This document shows, piece after piece, positions 30,101-37,507 of a stretch of 64,000 nucleotides of DNA (its first letter is position 1; each line of letters opens with the position of its first letter). Source of the stretch: Phoronis australis (taxonomy: Eukaryota > Phoronida > Phoronidae); NCBI GenBank assembly GCA_002633005.1, contig NMRA01000388.1, forward strand, positions 280,931-344,930, in the 5' to 3' direction. The notes below the pieces were generated by a model. It was not told the origin of the DNA and did no database searches. It worked only from the letters and a program-made list of their open reading frames with translations. The translations under genes were made by a program, and so were the position numbers.

Positions 30101-31060
30101 TGAACTTATCGATAATGTTTCATTAATCATCTTCTGCCTGATATGCGTTAGTTCTACGTACCTTCTCAACAAAGATTCAGTAAAATTTTCTGCACTTTGT
30201 TCGTACCTTCTCAACAAAGATTCAGTAAAATTTTCTGCACTTTTTTCGTACCTTCTCAACAAAGATTCAGTAAAATTTTCTGCACTTTGTTTTGCAATGC
30301 TAAGACGGTGAAACACTATTCACTGAGTCCCCTCTTTCCGTACCCGTCCAATCTCAAGTTGCAGCATAGAACGGCAAAACTGGCCATGCCTAGTAGAGTT
30401 CTACGAGTCAGTTAAATCGGTTATTCTGAATTGGATCATTAATACAAGAGCCGATTTGAAGGCACTGGGCCCATATCCTGCTCGTCGGAAGCGTGTCGTT
30501 TTAGGGGCTTCGCAAAATTGTGTTTGCCCCACCCCCTTGCAATATTCTAGAACCCCAAGTGCATTAGCTAGTTGTTTTTATATGATTAACTGTGAAGAGT
30601 CCACTCATTTTATGCGTTCCTTTATGCATAGCTTAAATTTGAAATGGCACAACAACGTATAATGTGGAAATAAGCAGAATAACGTGACTGACAGATGTTG
30701 GGAAGGTAATAAATGGTGAATCGTTGTCATAATGTGATGTTTTAGGCTTTATTTTCATGTTAATCTACGTAAACCCATTTGATTCAAATGAAAAATGTCA
30801 AATAACTTAGCACTAACAGATTTTGACTAGACCGAGGATGTAACCCTATTTGCTGAGCGACAGTCCGAATTCACCGTCAGTTTCATTGTCCGGCTTGATT
30901 TAACCTTTCTTTTGACTACAACACTTGAACTCATGGTCAACAAGCAAAATGGAGGGGTAGGAAACACGCACTTACCTGAACATGCTCCCGACGGCAATGT
31001 CGAGAAAATCACGAAAATAATCCAATAACAAACTTTAAGGTTGATCCCGGAGTCTGTCAT
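48..31060 (-). CDS. PKHD1L1-like: Fibrocystin-L-like receptor, 5' part (21 exons in window)
   Basis: Spliced gene running right to left; the 3' part lies beyond position 1. Coding exons: 30976-31060, 22379-22574, 20827-20935, 19193-19253, 17787-17898, 16401-16430, 12466-12545, 11457-11594, 10713-10826, 10139-10234, 8852-9153, 7873-7964, 5998-6160, 5567-5687, 4838-4978, about 4168-4344, 4001-4086, 2519-2734, 1790-1881, 1021-1181, 48-196. Each has an AG acceptor and GT donor, and phases match except between 4.17 and 4.09 kb. Domain order is signal peptide, three IPT/TIG-like domains (residues about 30-340), PA14 (about 341-526), then repeated fibrocystin-type beta segments. The EEPLCGEKSVRKPG motif after an acidic FEDFEG stretch resembles the fibrocystin-L 'CGR-S-K' region. 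Family members are very long, single-pass cell-surface proteins, so only about the first fifth is here. The family assignment rests on domain order and motifs; the choice between PKHD1 and PKHD1L1 is less certain, but PA14 after the early IPT domains favours PKHD1L1. Confidence 0.85.
1021..1181 (-). CDS. PKHD1L1-like: Exon 20: fibrocystin-type beta segment
   Basis: Acceptor TCTATTTGCAG, donor GTATAC. It encodes DWQYTCLPIINTVYKENPPS, then VRVIRKEFLKGSFFFDQISV. The 'W-x-Y-x-C-x-x-L/I ... F-x-x-D-x-I-x-I' pattern is as in fibrocystin-L. It ends in phase 1. Confidence 0.85.
1790..1881 (-). CDS. PKHD1L1-like: Exon 19: fibrocystin-type beta segment
   Basis: Acceptor ATGCTTTTTAG, donor GTAAGT. It encodes LCFGHKFPVGEVAELQF, matching the family 'L-C-F-x-Y-K' strand that follows the CG signature. 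It ends in phase 2. The overlapping ORF in another minus frame is a shadow. Confidence 0.82.
2519..2734 (-). CDS. PKHD1L1-like: Exon 18: fibrocystin-L signature segment
   Basis: Acceptor TTTCGATTTCAG, donor GTGAGT; exactly 72 codons. It encodes DTIYFEDFEGSN, then DDEEPLCGEKSVRKPGYILR. The acidic F-x-D-F-E stretch followed by E-P-x-C-G-x-x-S-x-x-x-P-x-x-L is a recognisable fibrocystin-L feature and a main reason for the family call. Confidence 0.9.
4001..4086 (-). CDS. PKHD1L1-like: Exon 17: linker segment
   Basis: Acceptor TTATTTACAAG, donor AA|GTATGT. In the frame that joins exon 18 it encodes VAFGVLAKILGRQTKSEVD and then THMEVIDKK. It ends in phase 0, agreeing with exon 18. Its 5' phase does not match the best donor of exon 16, and the phase-0 reading meets a stop. 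Confidence 0.6.
4168..4344 (-). CDS. PKHD1L1-like: Exon 16: fibrocystin-type repeat unit (3' end uncertain)
   Basis: The acceptor is TATGTCAACAG at 4345-4346. The exon encodes GRVPKITYETEKAAGSKGS, then STVSLQMGGKAFSDP and ITASADAV, matching 'G-x-x-x-L-x-x-x-G-x-x-T-x-x-I-x-x-x-A-S-A-x-x-V'. The strongest donor (GTAAGT, exon end 4172) leaves phase 0, which does not fit exon 17. A donor four bases further on (GTGCTG, exon end 4168) restores the frame but is poor. The frame also stays open to 4121. Confidence 0.65.
4838..4978 (-). CDS. PKHD1L1-like: Exon 15: fibrocystin-type repeat unit
   Basis: Acceptor AAATTTTTCAG, donor GTACGA. It encodes ESELKAQLNGLPLDLAVSSL and AVFTITFAAFCG. This follows the family pattern 'A-x-E-L-Q-A-A-L-N-x-L-P ... 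V-x-x-x-x-x-x-W-x-V-T-F'. Confidence 0.83.
5567..5687 (-). CDS. PKHD1L1-like: Exon 14: fibrocystin-type beta segment
   Basis: Acceptor CTGTTCCGCAG, donor GTAAGT. It encodes TVVFDGIQSQSG and VTTTDVANTFFRLCVYGLCT. The 'F-R-L-x-x-x-G-x-x-T' turn is the start of the repeated fibrocystin unit. It ends in phase 1. Confidence 0.78.
5998..6160 (-). CDS. PKHD1L1-like: Exon 13: end of PA14 domain
   Basis: Acceptor CATTTCGTGCAG, donor CAG|GTGCAC (weak). It encodes YYMSVAHMDGYSYGRVSVAV, the PA14 closing 'Y-Y-x-x-x-x-H-x-x-G-x-x-x-x-V-x-V-A' strand. It ends in phase 0 after LEVQ. A second possible donor (GTGACA, after QTLK) lies inside the exon, but the longer form fits the family better. Confidence 0.83.
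7873..7964 (-). CDS. PKHD1L1-like: Exon 12: PA14 domain, continued
   Basis: Acceptor GTAATTTCAG, donor GTAAGG. It encodes KMIAYTTRYCKNFD and ends in VFQLVKNKR. The first segment corresponds to the PA14 'K-x-x-I-A-Y' strand after the DDx-L motif. It ends in phase 2 and completes an Arg codon with exon 13. Confidence 0.83.
8852..9153 (-). CDS. PKHD1L1-like: Exon 11: PA14 domain
   Basis: Acceptor AATCTCTTTCAG, donor GTGAGT; 302 nt, phase 1 to phase 0. It opens with GNRGSTIYMM, then ADDFACPFNYGDYYGTLTES, then the PA14 hallmark GRYKFYIKGDDIVQLYFS (aromatic strand, Asp-Asp, hydrophobic strand). PA14 is a beta-barrel often involved in carbohydrate binding. Its position right after the third IPT domain matches fibrocystin-L. 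Confidence 0.93.
9780..9965 (-). repeat. SINE-like repeat, copy 1
   Basis: Lies in the intron between exons 10 and 11. On the minus strand a roughly 55-bp core (9902-9957, containing CTCGACGTTGTTTGCC) is followed by a tRNA-like segment (9785-9848). That segment has an A-box-like TGGCTCAATGACAGAG and a B-box-like GGTTCGAATCT. Core and tRNA-like part are in the same order in copy 2 at 46.2 kb. The tRNA-derived reading is inference from the box motifs. Confidence 0.6.
10139..10234 (-). CDS. PKHD1L1-like: Exon 10: end of third IPT/TIG domain
   Basis: Acceptor TCATTTTAG, donor GTAAGG. It encodes GVPCKVTSFDISKVECITGP, the IPT 'G-x-P-C-x-V ... I-x-C-x-T' pair of cysteines. It ends with FYQG, leading into the PA14 exon. 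Confidence 0.9.
10713..10826 (-). CDS. PKHD1L1-like: Exon 9: third IPT/TIG domain
   Basis: Acceptor TTCCTGTTACAG, donor GTTTGT. It encodes VVSVSPSVGSTQGGTKITV followed by GRNFDNT, the clearest IPT/TIG signature in the window: V-x-P-x-x-G-S-x-x-G-G-T-x-I-T-V-x-G-x-x-F. Confidence 0.92.
11457..11594 (-). CDS. PKHD1L1-like: Exon 8: loop between second and third IPT domains
   Basis: Acceptor CTTTCCCAACAG, donor GTGAGA. It encodes VNISLIESGGRGRTGPYS and then INAIGKIEMFQQYAE. The closing 'K-x-x-M-F-Q-x-Y-A' is characteristic of fibrocystin-L just before its third IPT domain. The exon is 138 nt and ends in phase 1. Confidence 0.87.
12466..12545 (-). CDS. PKHD1L1-like: Exon 7: end of second IPT-like domain
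   Basis: Acceptor TTTTTTCAG, donor GTGAGT. It encodes SDWGYAYCKVMGNEIGG, matching the fibrocystin-L 'W-G-x-x-x-G-Y-x-x-C-K-x-x-G-x-x-I-G' region. It ends in phase 1. The 3.86-kb intron on its 5' side (12546-16400) holds the gypsy/LINE insertion. Confidence 0.85.
13190..13312 (-). mobile_element. LTR (3') of decayed gypsy element
   Basis: On the minus strand the segment starts TGTTGTAGTATCG, directly after a purine-rich tract (CTTAAGAGGAGAGA), as at a polypurine tract/3' LTR junction. It has a TATA-like region and an AATAAATCC signal. The first ~48 bp are repeated with differences ending at 15735, the presumed remnant of the 5' LTR. The outer end near 13190 is approximate. Confidence 0.6.
13354..13399. 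repeat. (TG)n microsatellite
   Basis: Imperfect TG/GC dinucleotide run. On the minus strand it directly follows the LINE-like 3' fragment at 13.42-13.56 kb, so it may be the tail of that insertion. Confidence 0.9.
13405..13565 (-). mobile_element. LINE 3'-end fragment, copy 1
   Basis: About 160 bp matching 57718-57870 in the same orientation (shared AGGAGAC.GGCAGACTTGAA, GGGCTCTCGTGCTTT and GGGCCCAACCATGAGGC). In the second copy the segment lies just downstream of a non-LTR retrotransposon C-terminus, so this is the same 3' end, 5'-truncated, sitting inside the gypsy remnant. Confidence 0.6.
13620..15735 (-). mobile_element. Decayed Ty3/gypsy element: gag and protease remnants
   Basis: The Gag start codon is at 14855 (MAASIPNMAWDGDDLSENF). 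It continues in shifted frames as RDEGLKRLNAS and SVNFRV, typical gypsy capsid phrases, with stops and shifts. A protease-region remnant lies at 13757-13939 (FYILDVHGPAVVGLP, cf. 'GPAxLGLP' in gypsy polyproteins). No reverse transcriptase or integrase is recognisable between protease and LTR, so the body is internally deleted. The TGTTGTAG repeat ending at 15735 marks the 5' LTR remnant. The element lies in a fibrocystin-L-like intron, in the same orientation. Confidence 0.7.
13934..13980. repeat. 7-bp tandem repeat (ATGCACT)
   Basis: About 6.7 perfect copies of a 7-bp unit, within the protease remnant of the gypsy element. Confidence 0.95.
16401..16430 (-). CDS. PKHD1L1-like: Exon 6: 30-nt microexon
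   Basis: Acceptor TATATTTTAG, donor GTAAGT. It encodes about ten residues (GIAGSQECRI with both neighbours) and links the phase-2 end of exon 5 to the phase-2 start of exon 7. The single Cys probably belongs to the second IPT-like domain. Support is the exact phase match and clean splice sites. Confidence 0.7.
17787..17898 (-). CDS. PKHD1L1-like: Exon 5: second IPT-like domain, strands and loop
   Basis: Acceptor TGTATTACAG, donor AG|GTCCGT. It encodes ETLLKMRGVFYTDAYGSN and then a polar loop ending in IDIKFTR. In the family this segment matches 'T-L-I-T-I-x-G-x-x-F-T-D-x-x-G-S-N'. It ends in phase 2. Confidence 0.82.
19193..19253 (-). CDS. PKHD1L1-like: Exon 4: start of second IPT-like domain
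   Basis: Acceptor CGTTTTCTAG, donor AG|GTGTGT. It encodes SPYIYNILPRSGPAGG, the classic IPT opening 'P-x-I-x-x-I-x-P-x-S-G-P-x-G-G'. The exon is 61 nt and ends in phase 1; the glycine codon is completed by exon 5. Confidence 0.85.
20827..20935 (-). CDS. PKHD1L1-like: Exon 3: end of first IPT/TIG-like domain
   Basis: Acceptor CTTTCCAG, donor GTAAGT. It encodes DTYHVRVRVRGVDV followed by two cysteines (ICNNRP, YSCRVY), the usual IPT closing strands 'Y-x-V-x-V-x-V-x-G'. It starts with the third base of a Val codon and ends in phase 0. Confidence 0.85.
22379..22574 (-). CDS. PKHD1L1-like: Exon 2: first IPT/TIG-like domain
   Basis: Acceptor TTTTGTTGCAG, donor GTAAGT. It encodes PYISEIQPRHIGRFGAGKLWVFGGNF, broken here as PYISEIQP and GKLWVFGGNF, which fits the IPT pattern of a Pro-rich first strand followed by G-x-L-x-V-x-G-x-N-F. 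The exon ends in phase 2 inside the Cys-containing ACYSV segment. Confidence 0.85.
28426..28539 (-). other. Candidate terminal exon inside intron 1
   Basis: An acceptor with a good tract (AATCTTTGTCTATGCAG) is followed in phase 0 by 37 residues (starting ALISYTLSAS, ending LTGSLC) and a stop. An AATAAA polyadenylation signal lies about 45 bp downstream (28377-28382, minus). Exon 1 ends in phase 1, so joining it here would give a different, short reading. It could be an alternative transcript end or chance. Confidence 0.25.
30157..30291 (-). repeat. 45-bp tandem repeat, three copies, in frame
   Basis: Three near-identical 45-bp units. On the minus strand they lie in an 85-codon ORF (30059-30316) and encode three copies of a 15-residue unit, SAENFTESLLRRYE(K/Q). 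No splice sites or homologue recognised. Confidence 0.9.
30976..31060 (-). CDS. PKHD1L1-like: Exon 1: signal peptide
   Basis: The ATG is at 31060. The exon encodes about 28 residues: a short polar start (MTDSGINLK), a hydrophobic core (YWIIFVIFSTL) and a small-residue cleavage region (SGACSG). The donor is GTAAGTG and the exon ends in phase 1. Its overhanging G joins the AT that opens exon 2 to give Asp. A similar exon lies at 55051-55141. Confidence 0.82.
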
Positions 31061-31120
31061 GACTATTCGTCAACTGCGGAATCACAGCCCAAAAGTGAGA
31101 ATGACCAAGCCACCTGCTTT
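31061..31120 (-). promoter_or_regulatory. 5' leader/promoter-proximal region of exon 1
   Basis: On the minus strand the ~60 bp before the ATG (CTTGGTCATT, then GATTC, GTTGAC, AGTCATG) align with the same positions before the second signal-peptide exon at 55141. No clear TATA box is visible. The role is inferred from position and duplication only. Confidence 0.45.
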
Positions 31121-33600
31121 CGTAAGTATGCGCATGCGTTAGAAATTAAATGGCCCGAACAATTCATGTCTTGTGTGTTCAACAACAGAGGTTTTGTTTG
31201 CAGCCGCTGCAATGTTTGAAGAGTTTTGTTTTGGTGTTTTGCCAGACTGAATTCCATTGTGAAAATTGCCTAAGGAAATAAATTGTGACGGAAAATTACC
31301 CAAACGATGGACTTTCCAGGTGGAAGAATTTCAAAAGAATTGGAAGCATTTTCGCATAATATTTTCAGTGGTCTTCTAAAATAATCGATACCTGCCTGAT
31401 CTGACGACCTCTTCCTCCAGCACAGGAGGTCATTGACATCCGTTATGTGCTGATTTTGTTAGGTCTAATTTGTTCAGTGTTTTGACAGAAATTGTCGGTT
31501 GATGGTCCGACCGACGGTCCATTGGTCCGAAGCCGATTGCACTTAATTATACATATATGTGAGTGATCATTCTTTTGATGAATTGTTGCCAACTTGAAAA
31601 CACCATTGCATTGAGCAAATGAGTTATGACAATTAAATTCACTCAAGCCAGATATTATAAACAAATAGCCCAACTATTTTCGTGAAATGACATAGGGTTT
31701 ACACATGTGCTAAAATCGAAACTCCATCGCTCGCGATATATTCACTTCAAATTCGGTTTAAATGGCCATAATAGGTTTCACGACTGAAAACGCATTTTGG
31801 GATCATTATTGGATGTGCTACACGTCTTGAAATCATTACCTTTAGGCAAGTGCTATGAAACCGTTGTATTTTTGTGCTTTTATTACCAATGCGCCCTCGT
31901 CAATTTTAGCCAAGAGCCAAGGTCCCGTGTTTTCGGTTAAAAACATGCACAAAGGCGCGCAAGCCAGAATAAGCTAGGCACCATTTGCCAAGTGATGGGT
32001 AAAAAAAAAACAAATAGCTCATAATTTTGGTCGTCACAGGTGGATTTTCGTTTTGGAAAAAATAACAACTAAAATACTGCACAACCGAGTCACGATTTTC
32101 AAATCAAATCCACTGACCAGAACCATCAATGCTTATTGACCTTATGAATTTGCGGAGACGCTTTACAGTGTTTAAGTGTGCCCAAGTTTTGCACCGGGTT
32201 AGGAACACAGTTGTTTTTTTCGGATCGCGTCACGGTGTTGAATTCAACCAATGCGTAGGCCACGTCTTCGTCGCTGTGACCAAGGTGCCTTCGAAATAAT
32301 GGGGGTTCTCAAAAACTGTCGGGTCTAATTGGCCTTGAATTCCCTGCAAGACGTTGATGGCACCTCGCTCGTATTCTGGGAGGATGTCGGAGAATCGACA
32401 TGTTAGAGAAAGCCTACACCCGAGCCCCGTAATTAATCCCCAGTGGCCTGGAGACAGCACGCCTTATAAACGTCATACAAGTACTGAGTGTTTCAACAAG
32501 TATTTATTGCAAGACCCGTTCACAATGACACCAAACTAGATTCTATTTCCAGGTCAGCACAGGACACCGACAAAGTATGCACATGCGATAAAGTTACAAG
32601 AAGTATCTTTTACACACCAAATGAAAATTGTGTGCAGATATTTGGCGGCTTTAACACTTTCCCTTGTACATTTACTAGCCAATTATACAAATTAAGTCAC
32701 TGCAATTTTATGGACTAATTGTATGCTGTCACTTGTCAGCCATCTCTGGAAGCAATTTCCAAAAGAACACCTACAAGGTTGCTACTAATCGTAAACACTC
32801 AAGAACAGGACAACTGGCAACGGTAGAGGTCATGACTCAAGCAAAATTCTGGACGTCTCTCTACAGACAATTATCTTCCTTATCTGCCACTAGATCGCAA
32901 GCTGCACGCAATCCTAATTGCGTTATGCTGCAATATGCCGAGGAAGTAGTCAACCTGTTTTAATTTTTTTGCTAAACCTGATACGCCATAGTCTTGCAAA
33001 ATAACTCAGGTATGTTAATGAAACAAGGCTGTTTTTACGCAAAAACCCAAACTTTCCGCATTTTTCTCACTAAGTTCAAATTGAAGTTGTTTTCAATGAA
33101 CCGTTTTAATTGTCATAATGCCTGTTTAGGGATGCACGTATCAGCTGTATCTCATATTGCACTTTGCCTCTCAAACCTTGTATAAATTAGCCCCTTCCAA
33201 TCTCGACACCTACCGTTGAGACTGTCGTGCTCCACTACCAATCTGAAAATTTTACTATACGCTCCTACTTTGCTGACATAGCTTTGGCGCCAAGTACTAT
33301 CTTACGTAAGAAACATGTTCGCGACTTGCGAGAAAGCCAACATTTTTTGTTACAATGTTCACTGCAATGCGTTGACTGAAGCCCCGGGAAGTCTCATCAG
33401 GGTGGTACCACACAAAAGCAAATCATTGACACGGACTAAGTCCAATGAAAACAACCGAATTGCAAACCAGGTTTGTTAATTCAATCCTTAGAGCAGGCCC
33501 GTAGGAAGGCAAAAATTATTGGGGGGCACAAACCAATTCGACTTCGCCAACCGACCTGCATCCTATCGCCAACAACATCAAGGAAATGCAAAGGGAACCT
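31121..33600. other. Intergenic/intronic DNA
   Basis: No convincing gene. One minus ORF at 32230-32460 contains ILPEYERGAIN, which faintly resembles a ferroportin loop but diverges after it. The rest is AT-rich sequence without recognisable features. Confidence 0.5.
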
Positions 33601-33639
33601 TTCCAAGTTGATGAGAAATAAGTTTAATTTTATTTATTT

Positions 33640-33930
33640 AAGCACTGAAACTTCTTTTTCGATCTACGGCTTGTGAAATTAAACCCAGTAATCTATTTCC
33701 TAAGTCAATAAAAAATTTATTGCCATTTGAATTGTGAAAAAGTTTTAACACACATTCATCAATGTCTTTGAGATTTATTTCAGATAGACAAATCAAATCG
33801 TTTAGTGTACTTTTATATTTAGGAATCTGATGATAGATCGAATTTTCCCAATGTCTGCCTGTAACTAAGTTCGTTGAAACATTGTCATTTCTTACAAGAT
33901 TAGCTTCTAATTGTAAAAAAATCATCCGTC
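33640..33930 (-). repeat. Dispersed repeat with coding remnant, copy A
   Basis: The minus strand reads as an open 95-codon remnant containing QLEANLVRNDN, then IPKYKSTLNDLI. A diverged copy of the same DNA follows at 34.03 kb and another at 60.6 kb. Shared blocks include ATTTGAATTGTGA and TTTCAGATAGACAA. The family is not one I can name. Confidence 0.65.
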
Positions 33931-34029
33931 AATCATTCCACACCAACATGTAATTCTGAAACCAACAATCGAATCCATCAGCAATGCATTTGCTTTGATT
34001 TAATGACTTAATTCCGTTTTGATCCCCTG

Positions 34030-34730
34030 TTAGTGAGTTTAAATGACAAATCTTGTACCGTAGTCAAAAAGCAATGCATTTATTGTCATTTGAAATGTGA
34101 GTAAATTTTTGGGAATTGTCCAAATTTCACCATTGTCTTTGAGAGTTCTTTTAGATAGACAAGAAGCATGCAAGTGCACTTTACTATTTGGGATCTGATA
34201 ATACAGTTTTCCATATTGAGGCTTCAACTAAATTCATTGAACCATCATCATTTCTTAAAATATTAGCTTCTAATTCCCAAAAATCATCTATTGACATGTC
34301 GGTTTTTGTAGATACATAAACATGTAAAACACTTGTTTATCAAAATGGAATGTTATAAGCAATTTCCGCAGGGATAATCACAGATTTTTCACGGGTAACC
34401 CGGGGAACATGGGAGATGGGGCATTCATATTTGCTTATTTACGAGGTACCTATAACGGTGCGGTTCACGAGTTTATCTTGAAATCCAAAACAGCGGTGAA
34501 ATATTTGTATATTATTGCCAGTATTTTGACAAGTACACGATCATCACAAAACGTAGCCCACAGTCTTTTCGACATTTGTGAATTCATTACAAACAGTTCC
34601 AAGTAACGACCTTCAAAAGAAATACTATTTTTGTGATACCATTGGAAAAATATGACATTATTTATAACTAATCCGTCAGAAGTAGCCTATTTTGTAATTC
34701 ACAAATAGTGATCTTCACGTTCTTCAAATT
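34030..34730 (-). repeat. Dispersed repeat with coding remnant, copy B
   Basis: It aligns over most of its length with 60.59-61.29 kb (AATGCATTTATTGTCATTTG; later TTCAAAAGAAATACTATT and GATACCAT.GGAAAAA). Its 5' third also aligns with copy A. The minus frame holds a broken remnant (IPNSKVHLHASCLS) homologous to that in copy A. Confidence 0.65.
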
Positions 34731-35081
34731 TCCAACTTTTGATGGTGGTCAATCCTATTGTATTTTCAAATTTTTGGTTGTTTGGGTCGAATGTTTTGAA
34801 GCTTCTGTGCTGTGCACGGTTGTTTTGAAATCTCAACTTCCCCTCGTGAATACTTGGCAGTGTCGGATTTACATACATGTATATAGAGGGACACCCTATC
34901 TACATTTTCAAAAGTCAGGAAATGCGCAGCAATTGATGTTATCTGCCAGGCCATCAATTTTCCCAAGTGATACGCTGTACACAATTTAGAGAAAGAAAAA
35001 CACGAAAAAATAGAGCGACAGTTGTCTATCTTACTCTTTGCTCTGGAAAATATAATTTTGATTTTCTGCATTTGCAAAATA

Positions 35082-35512
35082 GTCTAGACGCATTTCTGGA
35101 AAATGTGCATGTTAGAGGCATTTTTTAGTAAAAGTGGAGAACCTATCTTTTTAGCATAATTATGGTGTGCTGATTTCGATTATGCCTGTTCCCCAGCTGG
35201 ATTTTGAGTTTTTGACCATCTAATTTGCATAAACAAAATGGCCGCCAAACCAACAAGATATGAAACATTCGTAAGACCAGGAGTAAGATATGTGACGAAT
35301 AATTAGGAAATTTTTGCTACAAAAACATAGTATAAGTTTGTTTAGATCACTTAAATTTAAGAGCATATTAATGAACGTCATTAAATTCCCCAATTATGCT
35401 AATTAGCTTCCGCCATTACCAAAAAATTCAAATTTCGGTGTAACTTTATCAATTTGCAGGCAAACATGACAAATAAGGTGTCTATACCTATGTTTTGAAG
35501 GTCTAGAAAAAT
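35082..35512 (+). repeat. Left inverted terminal repeat
   Basis: Best conserved over 35082-35246 against the reverse complement of 37777-37950. More diverged matches (CCGCCATTACCA, TTTGCAGGC/CTGCAGGC, AGGTGT.TATAC) extend to about 35512. Confidence 0.75.
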
Positions 35513-35570
35513 CATTATGACACATGTGAAGCTTTTTATTTCATCTTCACTAAGTTACAAATGCTCATTA

Positions 35571-35722
35571 NNNNNNNNNNNNNNNNNNNNNNNNNNNNNN
35601 NNNNNNNNNNNNNNNNNNNNNNNNNNNNNNNNNNNNNNNNNNNNNNNNNNNNNNNNNNNNNNNNNNNNNNNNNNNNNNNNNNNNNNNNNNNNNNNNNNNN
35701 NNNNNNNNNNNNNNNNNNNNNN
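35571..35722. other. Assembly gap (152 N)
   Basis: A run of N. It removes the start of the transposon's broken gene. Confidence 1.
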
Positions 35723-37215
35723 TTGCCAACTTATATGATGTGGTGAAACAAACCAAAGACAAAGACAAAGACAAGAAAATAGTTCTTAAGGCAGAGAGAG
35801 ATATACTTCGCTGCCTAGCTACGGCTTATATGGCGGGTCGGCCAGTTGATTTGCCGTCTGTGCTCAAACGCGAGCTTCTTCCAGTCCATGTTTTCTTACA
35901 GAAACGAGTGGCACATTGCGCACTGGAGATAAATCTTCACTTGCCGAAGTATTAGTAGTTAACACATCGACTGTCCTAAAACAATTCAACTTCATGGCAC
36001 GCCCGTTTGCCTCATTATTGATGGCGAAGCATTGCTGGTAGCTCTTGGGAAGCTTGATGGTGATGTGACCTTCGAGAACCTGGCTGATTCATTCATGAAA
36101 ACAGTGCTAAACACAGGATTTCGATATCATAAAACTGACATTGTATTTGACAGATACAGACAAGAAACTATGAAGTACTCCGTAGTAAAGGAATACAGCA
36201 AATCAGGTGATTTTTGGAAGGCCGTGGTGTACCTCTTCCTCAAAACTGGTCAAATTTTGGGGCACTGGCTGAGAATAAAGCAGACCTAGCACATTTCTTG
36301 TCAGAGGAACTGTGTTTGTAGACGCCTGAAGATAAAGAGGTTATGGTTGCAGGAGGTTCAAAGATGAGCTGGAAGTCAATTAAACCATCTAAGGATATGA
36401 CTGATTTGAGGACTCTGAAATCCGCACATGAAAAAGCAGATGCAAGACTGGTACTGCATGCTGTCCACAGTCAGTCGTGTTTTCCAGGGACACCCGATGT
36501 TCTACTGCATCTGGTATCGCACTTCCAACAAATGCAAAGTGAGCATATCTGAATGATATCAGGCACATCAAAGAAATGACGATATATATACCTATTGAAG
36601 CAACTTTTCAACAAACTACTAAGAGACTCAGCAACATCCTTGTTTGCTTTTCATGCTGTGACCGGGTTTGGAACCAACTCGTACTTTTTTGCCAATCACA
36701 TGAAACAATCATCATGGAAGGTGTTCCTAGAGCATCACAGATTGCTTAAGAGCCCCTGCATTGGTTAACTCAATGAGCAAATTACGATGGCTTCAGAAGT
36801 ATTTGTCTGCAGAATATACGACACGACCAGAACAGTCCTGTAGATGTAGCACGCCATTTACTATTCTCCAAGCCCATGAACCCAGAAGTCCTTCCCCCAA
36901 CGCTTAATGCCCGCCGTTTCCATCTGATGAGAGTGCACTACCAGGTCAAGGTATGGCGAAATGATCACTTTTCCATACCTGAGCTCCCAGCACCCTCTGA
37001 TATGGGAGGGACACACAAACTTATGCTTGCAGCCCATACTGATGACACATAGTTCAATCCCAGACAGCTGCCTAGAGATGGTATTCTGTGCATGCCAGGA
37101 ACAACGCAACAGCAAACAATGCAAATGCAAGAAATATGGATTTCAATGCATATCATTATGCTCATGCCAGCAGCACAATGATGATCAGATTCCTTGTATG
37201 CAAACAGTTTGATTT
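35723..37215 (+). pseudogene. Broken transposon gene: PIN-like/Cys-rich multi-copy family
   Basis: Pieces in shifting frames read as one degenerate protein: ERDILRCLATAYMAGRPVDL near 35.8 kb; TPVCLIIDGEALLVALGK and TDIVFDRYRQET near 36.0-36.2 kb; KSAHEKADARLVLHAV near 36.45 kb; FHAVTGFGTNSYFF and WKVFLEHHRLLK near 36.65-36.75 kb; a Cys-rich end (CACQEQRNSKQCKCKKYGF, then CSCQQ) near 37.1-37.2 kb. I recall this order (Asp-rich 'AHEEADTR' segment, 'FHALTG', C-x-C-rich tail) from multi-copy uncharacterised genes in marine invertebrates; that is memory, not a search. Several stops and frameshifts make it a pseudogene. The acidic segments suggest a PIN/FEN-like nuclease fold, which is inference. 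Confidence 0.7.
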
Positions 37216-37507
37216 GCCTGGCTTCAGGCATGTTAAAAAGTACCAAACATTGAATGCTAAAACTGTGTTCAACAGACCTGAAAACAATTCATGCAACTGA
37301 GAATTTAATGTCTTCAATAACAATAACTATATTGGTTTTTTATGAATGGAAGATAACGGGATAGTGTGAACATTTGTCCTATTTTCCATCAAAATAGTGA
37401 CACCTTGCTTGACGAGCATTGCAGATTAAAGACTATTTTTTCCACATTATGTAAGTATACATCTATAACCCAATGAATATGAAATAAATTGCTCTAAAAA
37501 TGTCTTT

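Larger units (their letters stand above)
22575..30975 (-). other. Large first intron of the fibrocystin-L-like gene
   Basis: 8.4 kb between exon 1 and exon 2. It holds the 45-bp tandem repeat at 30.2 kb, a possible terminal exon at 28.4 kb, a homopolymer G run near 25.92 kb and a C run near 29.59 kb. I see no further exon with a fibrocystin-like product, and the phase join from exon 1 to exon 2 needs none. Confidence 0.7.
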
